Positions 23,884 to 33,305 of a stretch of DNA of 64,000 nucleotides are shown in pieces; within the stretch, counting starts at the first letter, position 1, and every line of letters starts with the position of its first letter. Source of the stretch: M30B80 sp965656935. Its GTDB lineage: Bacteria; Pseudomonadota; Alphaproteobacteria; Rhodobacterales; Rhodobacteraceae. A program made the position numbers and the translations under genes. Where the stretch lies: NCBI GenBank assembly GCA_965656935.1, contig CBFHMG010000005.1, positions 1 to 64,000 of the forward strand, in the 5' to 3' direction. Below the pieces are notes generated by a model that did no database searches, had not been told where the DNA came from, and saw nothing but the letters and a program-made list of their open reading frames with translations.

Positions 23884-26178
23884 TTATGGTGTGTCGCAGC
23901 GCGCGGTTAGCTGCACTTTACCCTTCACGGCTTGCGACCAATTGATACGGATGGAGCCACGCCCCACACCATGCCGCACCGTTGCAAAGGGCATCGTATA
24001 GACCGCCACATTGGATGCATTTCGTATCGCCCCTTCAGGCAGAACCGAAACCGCGACACGCGCTTGCGTGGTGAAGGGGAGGTAGTCGCGCAGGTCGACT
24101 TCCCATGTGCTTAGTGCGGTATTTTCCGTCACGGCCAAGGTGATCGGGTTCTGCGAATCCTTGACGATGCCGTGATACATATTGCCCGTCATGGTCAGGT
24201 TCTTGGTGCGGCTTGTATCAAGAATAGCCACACTCTCATCCACGCCATCAACCGCATCCAGAGCAGAGCCATTGGTCTGCTTAAAGGCATTATCCGTGAT
24301 CGACACCGCATTCAGATAATGGTTCGGCCCCATCGGTTTGATCATGATAAACTTGAACCACGGCGCCGAGCGGATCGACATGAAGATATTGCCCGTGATG
24401 GTCAGCCCGCCAAAGGACAATTCATTCTGCATCTCGGGCTCGGGGTCATGCTCATTCACCCATTCGATCGAACAATTGTCGATGTAATTGCCATTGATCG
24501 TGGTTTTACAATTGGTCTTGGTGATCACGATACCAGCGGTTCGGGTGCCATTGGTTTCATTATCGCCCTGAAAGAAGTGATTGCCCGAAATCAGGTATCC
24601 CGTGCCTGCCGTGACCAGAAAATGTTTGAATTTCACGGCCCGATTATCGCGGATTTTGGCATCGTTATTATTAACATTGATCGCGATTGAGACCCTGTCG
24701 CGCACATTCAGGATTTGCTCGTTCGACAGGAATTGGCAGCGATCCACTTGCATCCCCTGACAGGCATCCCCCGCCGATGTAATCCCGCGATCTTTTGGGC
24801 CCGTGAAGAAGCAATCCTGCACCTGAAACACAAGCCCGTCCATTGGCAGCAACAACCCGCTGCACCGCCCTGCACAGAGAAACTCGATATCCAAAATCAC
24901 AAAGCGCTGCAGGTTCTGGAAGCCTTTGAAATCCAGCAAGTATTTGAAGCGCCGGAATTCATAGCTTTGCGATGTCGGCGGCACCCCAAGCGATTGCGAC
25001 AGCGTGACAGTGCCAGCTGCCACATTGGTGGCTTTCACATAAACCTCACGGCCCACACCTTGCGCTGCTGTGACCAGCGACCCGATTGCGATATTGGCCA
25101 CATTGCTGACATTGCTCAGTAAAAACGGAGAGGAGGCCGACCAAGTGGCGGTCGAGCTATGCACTTCATCCTCCCAACCTGCGCTATTATCAGCCGCGAG
25201 TTGCCCGTTCCGGATCACGCGGCGATTGGCATAGGAGGTGCGATTGTCGACCACCGCCTGCACATCCACAGGCTCGCTCAGCAAGACCCGTCTGCCGCTC
25301 AGATCAAAAGCTTCATGATCGGATTGATTGAACAATGTCTGAAGCCCTTTCTTCAGACCCGTCACTTCATCCCCGAAAGCATCGGCATAGCCAGCAAGGT
25401 CAAAATTCTGGTTCAAGGCAACGCGCACGGCGTCGGGCGTCTCGATCCGCCCTTCAAAGCGCATGCGATTGTTCATCGTCAGGTTCGAGGCAATATGGAA
25501 CACACCCGCAGGCACAAGCACCTCCCGCCCTGCAGCAGCCGCATCAGCAGCAGCAAAAGCGGCGCGACAATCCGTGACACCATCCCCGATAGCGCCATAA
25601 TCAGTGACATCGACCCAATCCATGATCTTGCGATGAAAGATCGAGGTGACATCTTCGATCTCGATGCTTTCGATGCGGATGATCCCGCCATTGCCACCCG
25701 TCAGATCGAGGCCAAAATGCCCATAGGTCGCCGTCTCGCCCCAAGGCATATCGACGCCGATACGCTCACCCGTTCCGACAATGGCCGAAACGGTGACCAC
25801 CTCGCCATAGTCGGTCAATGTGGTTGCGGGGCCTGTTTGCGGCACGCCCGAGACATTTGCACTGCTGGAATTGCCCGCCCACCCCGCGATGCGGACCGAG
25901 GGCAACAAACCCGCCAAACCTTTGACGCGCGCCGAGACCCTAAGATACATGCCCGCACGGATCGGGGTGCTGCCCATATAGCGCAATTTCGTGGTTGTCT
26001 CGATCTTGATCAGCTCAAGACAAGTGCCGAAATCCTGATCTGCCGCAACCAGCGCTGCATTTGGTGCGGTGGAATAGGTATCAGAGCCCGGCACACCATC
26101 TTGCCGTGACCACACGCCAAGCCCGTCGCCGAAAGATGGCGGCATAAGGGTCAGCCCATCCGTGATTACTTGGTTCAT
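23884..26178 (-). CDS. Large right-handed beta-helix protein (pectate-lyase-3 / tail-spike-like)
   Basis: A 764-residue protein with no signal peptide. Residues 1-180 form a beta-rich N-terminal module (carbohydrate-binding-like jelly roll: YLRVSARVKG, GHFGLDLTGGNGGIIRIESIEIED). Residues 190-204, VDVTDYGAIGDGVTD, open a pectate_lyase_3/GH28-type beta-helix whose coils show repeated N-rich ladder turns (SGNHFFQGDN, INGNYIDNC, ITGNIFM, ITDNAFKQ, MTGNMY). Such proteins include phage and gene-transfer-agent spikes that bind or cut capsules and exopolysaccharide-modifying enzymes. No phage genes lie nearby. Which polysaccharide it recognises is unknown. Confidence 0.8.
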   Translation of the reverse strand: MNQVITDGLTLMPPSFGDGLGVWSRQDGVPGSDTYSTAPNAALVAADQDFGTCLELIKIETTTKLRYMGSTPIRAGMYLRVSARVKGLAGLLPSVRIAGWAGNSSSANVSGVPQTGPATTLTDYGEVVTVSAIVGTGERIGVDMPWGETATYGHFGLDLTGGNGGIIRIESIEIEDVTSIFHRKIMDWVDVTDYGAIGDGVTDCRAAFAAADAAAAGREVLVPAGVFHIASNLTMNNRMRFEGRIETPDAVRVALNQNFDLAGYADAFGDEVTGLKKGLQTLFNQSDHEAFDLSGRRVLLSEPVDVQAVVDNRTSYANRRVIRNGQLAADNSAGWEDEVHSSTATWSASSPFLLSNVSNVANIAIGSLVTAAQGVGREVYVKATNVAAGTVTLSQSLGVPPTSQSYEFRRFKYLLDFKGFQNLQRFVILDIEFLCAGRCSGLLLPMDGLVFQVQDCFFTGPKDRGITSAGDACQGMQVDRCQFLSNEQILNVRDRVSIAINVNNNDAKIRDNRAVKFKHFLVTAGTGYLISGNHFFQGDNETNGTRTAGIVITKTNCKTTINGNYIDNCSIEWVNEHDPEPEMQNELSFGGLTITGNIFMSIRSAPWFKFIMIKPMGPNHYLNAVSITDNAFKQTNGSALDAVDGVDESVAILDTSRTKNLTMTGNMYHGIVKDSQNPITLAVTENTALSTWEVDLRDYLPFTTQARVAVSVLPEGAIRNASNVAVYTMPFATVRHGVGRGSIRINWSQAVKGKVQLTARCDTP

Positions 26179-26355
26179 ATTAAAACCCTTTCCCGCGCGC
26201 TGCTCCGCGCACGTCAGGCCCCGCTAGGGCCCGCAACGAAAAGGGTGAGGGCCAGCAAGGCATCCTCATTTGTTGCAGTTTTCGAAAAGTGACCAAGCAG
26301 CATTGCCAAAGGGTCGCTTGGCGAAGGACGTTAGACCAAACTGGTTAAGATGGCG

Positions 26356-26769
26356 TTAAACACCAATGCCGGGTGCGCGCAGCAATTGCACACCATTGAT
26401 CAGCCAACCCGCCTCTGTTTCAATCATCTGATAGGCGAGAATATGGGCCCGCCCTGCCCTATCGATGACCTGCACCCGCTGCACGGTCACGCCGCCAAGG
26501 GTTTGAAGATCAACAAACTCGACATCGGCAGGCCGCCACACCATGGGGTAGCCCCCCTCGACCATTCTGCCGAAATTCTCGGGCGTTCTGAACAGGCGCT
26601 GGATATTGGGGCTGGCGAATTGCCAAGCCGCCTCGACATCATCCAGCAAGAAGGCCTCCAGCTGGTTCTGGATCGTGCTTTCAATATCGGCATTCGGGGC
26701 CAGCCTCTCTTGGGCATGCGCCACGCCAGCTGCCAAGCTGCATATCAAGACAAGAAAAAACCGCCGCAT
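26356..26769 (-). CDS. DUF4864 exported protein
   Basis: A 137-residue product with a signal peptide (RRFFLVLICSLAAGVAHA) and a small alpha+beta domain of the SnoaL/NTF2-like shape: IESTIQNQLEAFLLDDVEAAWQFASP, FGRMVEGGYPMVWRP and EAGWLINGVQLL. This matches the DUF4864 family, of unknown function and widespread in Rhodobacterales. ATG 26769 is chosen because GGAGG ends about 5 bp before it. It follows lysS by 77 bp on the same strand. Confidence 0.8.
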   Translation of the reverse strand: MRRFFLVLICSLAAGVAHAQERLAPNADIESTIQNQLEAFLLDDVEAAWQFASPNIQRLFRTPENFGRMVEGGYPMVWRPADVEFVDLQTLGGVTVQRVQVIDRAGRAHILAYQMIETEAGWLINGVQLLRAPGIGV

Positions 26770-26846
26770 CTGAACCTCCACGCTTCACTGTTACAAAGGG
26801 AAACGTAGAAGCCCAAAGCCGGCGGTCAATTCACGGCCCCGTCAAA

Positions 26847-28430
26847 TCAGGCCTTCACAAGCTTGCCTGCAAGGCCATCCTCGATCAAAGCGATGGTTTC
26901 TGGGATGCCATAAAGCGCGATAAAACCGCCGAAACGTGGGCCTTGGCTTGCTCCCATCAGCACTTCGTAAAGCGCCTTGAACCAATCACGCAGAGGGTCG
27001 AACCCGTGGTCCTTGCCAACAGCGAAAACGATGGTCTGAAGGGCTTCATCCTCCAGCCCACCATCATAGGCTTTCAGCCGCTCGACCAAATCCTGCATCG
27101 CTGCACGCTCTTTTTCATCGGCGGGGCGGAAGGTTTTGTTCGGTTTCACGAAGTCATTGTAATAGCGCACAGCAAAACCCGCCGCCTGATCCAGATCAGG
27201 GTTCGCCTCGGCTGACGCCTCGGGCGCGTAGCGGCGGATGAAGCCCCAAAGGGTCTCCTTGTCCTCGGCACCTGACACGCTGGCAAGGTTGAGCAGCATC
27301 GCAAAGGACACAACCATCGTCGAGACAGGCACCTCACCATCATGGATATGGTGGACAGGGTTTGCCAATTGCTGCGCGGCGTCTTGGGTGTGATAGGCCC
27401 GCAATTGCTGGTGATATTCATCAACGGCCTTCGGGATGACATCAAAATACATCCGCTTGGCGGTCTTGGGCTTGAGATACATGAAATAGCTCAAGCTTTC
27501 AGTAGAGGCATAGCTCAGCCATTCATCAATCGAGATACCATTGCCCGACGATTTGGAGATTTTCTGCCCCTGATCATCAAGGAACAATTCATAGGTGAAA
27601 TGCGCAGGCGCTGGCGCACCCAGAATACGGCAGATCGCATCATAGATCGGCGTATTGGTCGAATGGTCCTTGCCATACATCTCGAAATCGACACCCAAAG
27701 CGGCCCAACGCGCGCCGAAATCAGGCTTCCATTGCAGCTTTACGTTTCCGCCCGTCACAGGGAGCGTCCATTCGCGCCCGTCTTCATCATCGAAGGTGAT
27801 CGTGTAATCTGTCGCATTCACCTCCTTCATCGGCACGTAAAGCACACGCCCCGTTTCGGGATGGATCGGCAGGAAGATCGAATAGGTCTGGCGGCGCTCC
27901 TCCCGAAGGGATTTCAACATCACCTTCATGATCGCGTCATATTGCTCAACGGCGCGTTTCAGAACCTCGTCGAACTGGCCCGATTTGTAGAATTCGGTCG
28001 CGGAATAGAATTCATAGTCAAAGCCAAAAGTATCAAGGAACCGCCGCAGCATCGCGTTATTGTGATCGCCAAAGCTGTCATGGGTCCCGAAAGGATCAGG
28101 CACGCTGGTCAGCGGTTTCTGCAAATGCTCCTGCAACATCTCTTGGTCCGGCACATTGCCTGGAACCTTGCGCATGCCATCCAGATCATCTGAGAAACAG
28201 ATCAGGCGCGTTGGAATATCCGAGATAAGCTCGAACGCGTTGCGGATCATTGTGGTGCGCAAAACCTCGCCAAAAGTGCCAATATGCGGCAGGCCCGAGG
28301 GGCCATAGCCCGTTTCGAACAGCACATACCCCTTTTCAGGCGGGGCTTTCTCGTAACGTTTGAGAACAGCACGCGCCTCTTCAAAGGGCCAAGCTTTGGA
28401 GTTCATCGCAACGTCACGCAAATCCGACAT
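26847..28430 (-). CDS. lysS: Lysyl-tRNA synthetase, class I
   Basis: A 527-residue class I LysRS, the archaeal-type enzyme that replaces the class II form in many alphaproteobacteria. The HIGH-like motif is SGLPHIGTFGE and the KMSKS-like motif is KISKSSGNG; a helical anticodon-binding domain follows. It charges tRNA-Lys. The start ATG 28430 gives MSDLRDVAMNSKAWPFEEA, as in relatives; an ATG at 28439 with AAGGA nearby is also possible. It is divergent from the TerB-like gene. Confidence 0.96.
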   Translation of the reverse strand: MSDLRDVAMNSKAWPFEEARAVLKRYEKAPPEKGYVLFETGYGPSGLPHIGTFGEVLRTTMIRNAFELISDIPTRLICFSDDLDGMRKVPGNVPDQEMLQEHLQKPLTSVPDPFGTHDSFGDHNNAMLRRFLDTFGFDYEFYSATEFYKSGQFDEVLKRAVEQYDAIMKVMLKSLREERRQTYSIFLPIHPETGRVLYVPMKEVNATDYTITFDDEDGREWTLPVTGGNVKLQWKPDFGARWAALGVDFEMYGKDHSTNTPIYDAICRILGAPAPAHFTYELFLDDQGQKISKSSGNGISIDEWLSYASTESLSYFMYLKPKTAKRMYFDVIPKAVDEYHQQLRAYHTQDAAQQLANPVHHIHDGEVPVSTMVVSFAMLLNLASVSGAEDKETLWGFIRRYAPEASAEANPDLDQAAGFAVRYYNDFVKPNKTFRPADEKERAAMQDLVERLKAYDGGLEDEALQTIVFAVGKDHGFDPLRDWFKALYEVLMGASQGPRFGGFIALYGIPETIALIEDGLAGKLVKA

Positions 28431-28547
28431 TTTCCTCATCCATCCTTTTTCAGCAGCACCTTGCCGCATGGGCTGTGCACCTATTGCGGCTAGGCCTCGG
28501 GGTCAATATTCTCTAAGCATTCAGTTAGCCCTCCAAGGAGAGAGATT

Positions 28548-28967
28548 ATGAGTTCGACAACAAGCCTTTCATCCCAAGATGCCCTTGTTGCCCTCATGGT
28601 GGCGGTCTCTGCCTCGGATGAACGCATCGGCACGGCCGAACTGGTCGCGATTGAACAGATCGTCAATCATATGCCCATTTTCGCGGATTATGATGCCGAC
28701 CGCATGCGCCGTGCATCGGCCATGGTGTTCGAGCTGTTCGAGGATGAAGATGGGTTGGATGCCTTTTTTGGCCTGATCAAAACAGCCCTGCCCGAACGCC
28801 TGAACGAAACGGCATATGCATTGGCCTGTGATGTTGCAGCCGCCGATGGCCTTCTTGGCCAGTCCGAGCTGCAAATGCTGATGGAAATCCGCTATCAGCT
28901 CGATATTGACCGCCTTGCCGCCGCAGCGATTGAACGTGGCGCGCGGGCGCGTCACATGACGCTCTGA
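28548..28967 (+). CDS. TerB-like tellurite-resistance family protein
   Basis: A 139-residue all-helical protein of the TerB family. The two EF-like acidic helices, VAVSASDERIGTAELVAIE and CDVAAADGLLGQSELQML, carry the conserved Asp/Glu residues thought to bind metal. Stand-alone TerB proteins are common and need not confer tellurite resistance. AAGGAG lies 8 bp before the ATG. It converges with dacB, 4 bp apart. Confidence 0.88.
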   Translation: MSSTTSLSSQDALVALMVAVSASDERIGTAELVAIEQIVNHMPIFADYDADRMRRASAMVFELFEDEDGLDAFFGLIKTALPERLNETAYALACDVAAADGLLGQSELQMLMEIRYQLDIDRLAAAAIERGARARHMTL

Positions 28968-28971
28968 TCGG

Positions 28972-30453
28972 CTATCCGTAAACTCCAGCCCATCGCTCAA
29001 TCAAGCTTTGCTGAAGCCGCCTTGCACGGCGGCTATAACTGCGCCCTCCTTGGGGGCGCTCGACCTCATCAGGGTTCAGCGCCTCTCGCCTTGGAAGATC
29101 AGCGCAGAACACCGCAAAAGCGATCACACGACCAGTCGAGGCCTGCGCATAGCCTGCCAGTGCCGAGACGAAGTTCAATGTGCCCGTTTTGGCCGAGACC
29201 TGAACGGGGTGATCGGAAACCGCAGCTCCATCGGCATCCCTCATGACATGATTGCGCATCAAACCCCGCAATGCCCCCTCAGGCCCTGCCGCGATCAGGC
29301 ATCGCACCATATCGGCGGCCGTTATTCGGCTGTCAGGCCCAAGCCCCGAATGATCAACAAAAGCGGGCCGCCGCGCTCCCAGACGCTGTACCATCCAATC
29401 CGACATCATGCCTGCCGATTGGGTCAGGGTTTCAGGCTGTGCCCCGCTGGCAATACTGGCCGACAAGCCCAATGTTTCGGCGGTAAGGTTGGTCGACCAG
29501 CGCAACATATCGCGCGTGATCTCATCCAAGGGCGGGCTGGTCTGATCTACCATCACCAAGCCATCTTGCGGGGCAATCGCGGCAATATCAGGCCCATCCA
29601 GAACAATCCCATGCGAGCGCGCCAGAATCTGGAATACCTCGGCGGCATAGAGGGCAGGGTCACGAACAGGCAGCCAGCGCGACCCACCATTTCCCAAAGC
29701 CGCGCGGGCCACTGTCCAATCCTCGCGCCCCTCGACCGCGTCATAGGTATAGACCGGCGTGTCCCGATCAGCCACGCGCATCCTTTGCCGCGTCACACCG
29801 GGCCTGATCCTCTCGGACCGCGCATCCATCCTGACGGTGTAATCCCCCGCTTCGCGCAGCCATTCGAAATGCACGCGATTGAAATTGAGGTTCAGCCCCG
29901 AAATGGCGGGATTATAGCCGACATGATCAGGCTGGGAGGAATCGATCTCGTAGATATAAGGCAAGGCGGTGGAGACCACTTTCAACCGCCCCGTCACTTC
30001 GCGCAAACCCGTCGCCCTGAGCGCGCGGGCCATGTCATTGATCTTGTCGGTATCAAGCACAGGATCGCCACTGCCAATCAGATAGAGATCACCGCGCAGC
30101 CGCCCATTCTCAATCACGCCATCGGCCTGAATCTGCGATCTGAACCGATGCCCCGCCCCGAGCTTGTCCAGAGCATAGAGCGCAGTCATTGCCTTGGCCG
30201 TGCTTGCAGGCGGCATTGGCAAGACGGGGTTATATACCTCCAAAACCTCGCCCGTGCGTGCATCTGCCGCCAAAGCCGAGACGCGCCCGCCCAACGCGGC
30301 TTCGGCAACCAAGCCCTCGACGGAAGGAAAGCGGCGCAAGCCGATTGCGTCAGGTCGCAGGAATGGCCTTGGCGATAACTCGGGCGGCGCGGCCCAAGCC
30401 TGCCCCGCCGTCACAGCGGCCGCGCCCGCCAAGAACTTACGCCTTGAAACCAT
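28972..30453 (-). CDS. dacB: D-alanyl-D-alanine carboxypeptidase/endopeptidase (PBP4, peptidase S13)
   Basis: A 493-residue class C penicillin-binding protein that trims or opens peptidoglycan peptides in the periplasm. It begins with a twin-arginine-like signal (SRRKFLAGAAAVTAGQAWA). The catalytic triad motifs are S84-T-A-K87, STN in MLRWSTNLTAE and KTG in SAKTGTLNFVSAL; the S13-specific insert lies between the first two. I took ATG 30453; the frame runs to a TTG at 30483. nadD lies 80 bp upstream on the same strand. Confidence 0.92.
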   Translation of the reverse strand: MVSRRKFLAGAAAVTAGQAWAAPPELSPRPFLRPDAIGLRRFPSVEGLVAEAALGGRVSALAADARTGEVLEVYNPVLPMPPASTAKAMTALYALDKLGAGHRFRSQIQADGVIENGRLRGDLYLIGSGDPVLDTDKINDMARALRATGLREVTGRLKVVSTALPYIYEIDSSQPDHVGYNPAISGLNLNFNRVHFEWLREAGDYTVRMDARSERIRPGVTRQRMRVADRDTPVYTYDAVEGREDWTVARAALGNGGSRWLPVRDPALYAAEVFQILARSHGIVLDGPDIAAIAPQDGLVMVDQTSPPLDEITRDMLRWSTNLTAETLGLSASIASGAQPETLTQSAGMMSDWMVQRLGARRPAFVDHSGLGPDSRITAADMVRCLIAAGPEGALRGLMRNHVMRDADGAAVSDHPVQVSAKTGTLNFVSALAGYAQASTGRVIAFAVFCADLPRREALNPDEVERPQGGRSYSRRARRLQQSLIERWAGVYG

Positions 30454-30533
30454 TCGTTTTCGACCTTTCCCCAACACATGCAACTAAAGCGCAGCTGGGA
30501 AAATGGCTCAAGCCCTTCTCATAGAGTAATGGA

Positions 30534-31172
30534 CTAGCGCACCCAATCCCCCTGCGCCCGAATACGAGTGGAGGACATATTAACCATCGGCATATTCAGA
30601 AAACACCAAGCGGGCGCATCCGAGAAGGCCAGCCGATCAGCCGCCAAAGCGGGCAGTTTGTATTCGCGGTAGACCTGCGCGGCCTTGCCCATCCGCGCCG
30701 AAATTCGCTGACCGGGGCGGGCCAAAACACCGACCGGCACGGTTTCCATGATCCAGTCCCAATCCTGCCACAGATGGAATTGAGCCAGATTATCGGCCCC
30801 CATCAACCAGACAAACCGCACACCTGGGTAAAGCGCGATCAGGCGGCGCAAGGTTTCAGCCGTAAAACGGGTCTGCAGGCGGGCCTCCAGATCAGTGACC
30901 TCGATACGGGGGTGCTTTACCAACTCGCGTGCGGCCTGCATGCGGCGCTCCAATGGGGCTGGCCCCTCGGATTTGAGCGGGTTTCCCGGACTGACAAGCC
31001 ACCAGACACGATCAAGCCCGAAGCGTTTGAGCGCTTCTCGGCTGACATGCACATGCCCCGCATGCGGCGGATCAAAAGACCCTCCGAACAGGCCCACGCT
31101 CATCCCGTGGCGGGCATATGGCAATCCGTGGCGCAAAGCGGCCCTCCATCTTTGATCACGCGGCTCTAGCAT
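30534..31172 (-). CDS. nadD: Nicotinate-nucleotide adenylyltransferase
   Basis: A 212-residue nucleotidyltransferase that makes deamido-NAD from nicotinate mononucleotide and ATP. The signature GLFGGSFDPPHAGHVHVS binds ATP, VWWLVSPGNPLK follows, and the C-terminal MSSTRIRAQG is the second nucleotide motif. The likely start is ATG 31172 (MLEPRDQRWRAALRHG), as in Rhodobacterales relatives; an internal ATG at MSVGLFGG is possible. It is divergent from ettA. Confidence 0.92.
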   Translation of the reverse strand: MLEPRDQRWRAALRHGLPYARHGMSVGLFGGSFDPPHAGHVHVSREALKRFGLDRVWWLVSPGNPLKSEGPAPLERRMQAARELVKHPRIEVTDLEARLQTRFTAETLRRLIALYPGVRFVWLMGADNLAQFHLWQDWDWIMETVPVGVLARPGQRISARMGKAAQVYREYKLPALAADRLAFSDAPAWCFLNMPMVNMSSTRIRAQGDWVR

Positions 31173-31287
31173 GTCGATAATCTCTCGCAAAGCGGGGAGT
31201 GGAAAAACACCACCGCGCCCGATTGCCCCCAAGCTCGCAGACGCATACATATCGGGAAATTGAATTTACCCGACGGAGCAGGATCAC

Positions 31288-32943
31288 ATGGCCTCGTATC
31301 AGTATGTCTATCACATGGATGGTGTCTCCAAGACCTATCCCGGCGGCAAGAAATGCTTTGAAAATATCCGCCTGAGCTTTTTGCCCGGTGTGAAAATCGG
31401 TGTCGTTGGCGTCAACGGTGCGGGTAAATCCACGCTGCTGCGGATCATGGCAGGCTGGGACAAGGATTTCAGCGGCGAGGCTTGGGCGGCAAAAGATGCC
31501 AAAGTTGGCTACCTTCCGCAGGAGCCGCAACTCGATGAAACCCTGACCGTGCGTGAAAATGTCATGCTCGGCGTGGCCGAGAAGAAAGCCAAGCTTGATC
31601 GTTTCAACGAATTGGCCATGAACTATTCCGACGAGACCGCCGATGAGATGGCAGCCCTTCAGGACGAGATCGACAGCAACAACCTTTGGGATCTCGACAG
31701 TCAGGTTGATGTCGCGATGGAGGCCCTGCGCTGCCCCCCTGATGAGGCGATGCCCGCCAATCTCTCGGGTGGTGAAGCGCGCCGTGTTGCGCTGTGTAAA
31801 TTGCTGCTCGAAGCGCCTGACATGCTGCTTCTCGACGAACCGACCAACCACCTTGATGCGGAAACCATCGCGTGGCTGCAGCAACATTTGATCGACTATA
31901 AGGGCACCATCCTTTGCGTCACGCATGACCGTTATTTCCTTGACGATATCACAGGCTGGATTCTGGAACTCGATCGCGGGCGCGGCATTCCCTATGAGGG
32001 GAACTACTCTGCTTGGCTGGAACAAAAAGCCAAACGCCTTGAGCAGGAAGCCCGCGAAGACAGCTCACGCCAGAAGACCCTTGAGCGGGAACTTGAATGG
32101 ATCAGGCAGGGTGCCAAGGCCCGTCAGGCGAAACAAAAGGCGCGTATCAACGCCTATGAGGATCTGGCCTCGCAATCCGAGCGCGACAAGATCACCCGCG
32201 CGCAGATCGTCATCCCCAATGGTCCGCGTTTGGGCCAGAAGGTGATCGAGGTCGAGAACCTCAAAAAGGGCTATGATGACAAATTGCTGATCGAAGACCT
32301 CAGCTTTGCGCTGCCTCCGGGTGGTATTGTTGGTGTGATCGGTCCGAACGGCGCGGGTAAATCCACGCTGTTCCGTATGCTCACCGAGAACGAGACCCCT
32401 GATGGCGGCACGCTGGAATATGGCGATACGGTGAAACTCGCCTATGTCGACCAATCCCGCGACGCGCTCGACCCCAACACCACCGTTTGGGAGGAAATCT
32501 CGGGCGGCGCGGAAGTGATCGAATTGGGCGATGCCTCGATGAACAGCCGCGCCTATTGCTCGGCTTTCAACTTCAAAGGCGGCGATCAGCAAAAGAAAGT
32601 GGGGCTTTTGTCAGGCGGTGAACGCAACCGTGTGCATATGGCCAAACTTCTGAAATCAGGCGGCAATGTGCTTTTGCTCGACGAACCGACCAACGACCTC
32701 GACGTGGAAACCCTGCGTGCGCTCGAAGATGCTTTGACCGATTTCGCAGGCTGCGCCGTGGTGATCAGCCACGACCGTTTCTTCCTTGACCGTATCTGCA
32801 CCCATATCCTTGCCTTCGAGGGCGAGGCGCATGTGGAATGGTTTGAAGGCGGCTTCACCGATTACGAAGAAGACAAAAAACGCCGCCTTGGCGCAGATGC
32901 GCTGGAACCCAAGCGCGTCAAATACAAGAAATTCGTGAGGTAA
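31288..32943 (+). CDS. ettA: Energy-dependent translational throttle protein EttA (ABC-F ATPase)
   Basis: A 551-residue soluble ABC-F protein with two ATPase domains. Walker A motifs are GVNGAGKST (residues 41-49) and GPNGAGKST; the two signature motifs are LSGGEARRVALC and LSGGERNRVHMA, each followed by LLLDEPTN. The linker helix pair contains the EttA-type arm. EttA binds the ribosomal E site and gates the first elongation steps according to ADP/ATP. ATG 31288 follows AGGA. Confidence 0.96.
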   Translation: MASYQYVYHMDGVSKTYPGGKKCFENIRLSFLPGVKIGVVGVNGAGKSTLLRIMAGWDKDFSGEAWAAKDAKVGYLPQEPQLDETLTVRENVMLGVAEKKAKLDRFNELAMNYSDETADEMAALQDEIDSNNLWDLDSQVDVAMEALRCPPDEAMPANLSGGEARRVALCKLLLEAPDMLLLDEPTNHLDAETIAWLQQHLIDYKGTILCVTHDRYFLDDITGWILELDRGRGIPYEGNYSAWLEQKAKRLEQEAREDSSRQKTLERELEWIRQGAKARQAKQKARINAYEDLASQSERDKITRAQIVIPNGPRLGQKVIEVENLKKGYDDKLLIEDLSFALPPGGIVGVIGPNGAGKSTLFRMLTENETPDGGTLEYGDTVKLAYVDQSRDALDPNTTVWEEISGGAEVIELGDASMNSRAYCSAFNFKGGDQQKKVGLLSGGERNRVHMAKLLKSGGNVLLLDEPTNDLDVETLRALEDALTDFAGCAVVISHDRFFLDRICTHILAFEGEAHVEWFEGGFTDYEEDKKRRLGADALEPKRVKYKKFVR

Positions 32944-32964
32944 GGTGGCCAAGCGAAGCATGTA

Positions 32965-32994
32965 AAAAGGGCCGCTCCGAATGGGGCGGCCTTT
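32965..32994 (+). terminator. Intrinsic terminator of ettA (bidirectional)
   Basis: AAAGGGCCGCTCC pairs with GGGGCGGCCTTT with one bulged G, 20-25 nt past the ettA stop. Short A and T runs flank both sides, so it may also serve the convergent small membrane gene at 33019. Confidence 0.75.
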
Positions 32995-33018
32995 GCCGTA
33001 CAATACGTGTTGCTACCC

Positions 33019-33171
33019 TCAGCCGAAGCGGAACTGGATGACCAGTAGGATTGGAATAATGAAAGCCGCCCAAAGGCAGAAGAACATAGCAGCACGCCCT
33101 GCATGGTTCCACATCTTCATTTCCCATTCATCATCGGTCTCGCGTGACTTGATAAGTTCAATCAGTGACAT
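33019..33171 (-). CDS. Small single-pass membrane protein
   Basis: A 50-residue product: an acidic-basic amphipathic N-terminus (SLIELIKSRETDDEWEMKM) and one membrane helix (AAMFFCLWAAFIIPILLVIQF). GGAG lies 5 bp before the ATG at 33171. It resembles in size the small subunits that attach to respiratory complexes, but I cannot assign a family. The longer upstream open frame was not used because it has no ribosome site. Confidence 0.55.
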   Translation of the reverse strand: MSLIELIKSRETDDEWEMKMWNHAGRAAMFFCLWAAFIIPILLVIQFRFG

Positions 33172-33305
33172 GCTTCTTCTCCGAATAATTTCCCCGTTTG
33201 CGGGCGCTTGCCTAACGGTAGGATTCAAAGCTCCAAAAGCAAGGTCTGGCGTCCTTGGCCATTTCATCTATCCTTGCACCAAAGCAATTCAGGGAGGTCC
33301 GCCCC

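Noticed and set aside
25159..26109. 316-codon plus-strand open frame
   Set aside because: It is antisense to the beta-helix gene and has no domain or start signal.
29008..30378. 456-codon plus-strand open frame
   Set aside because: It is antisense to dacB, which has all catalytic motifs.
31156..32025. 289-codon minus-strand open frame
   Set aside because: It is antisense to ettA and its upstream region.
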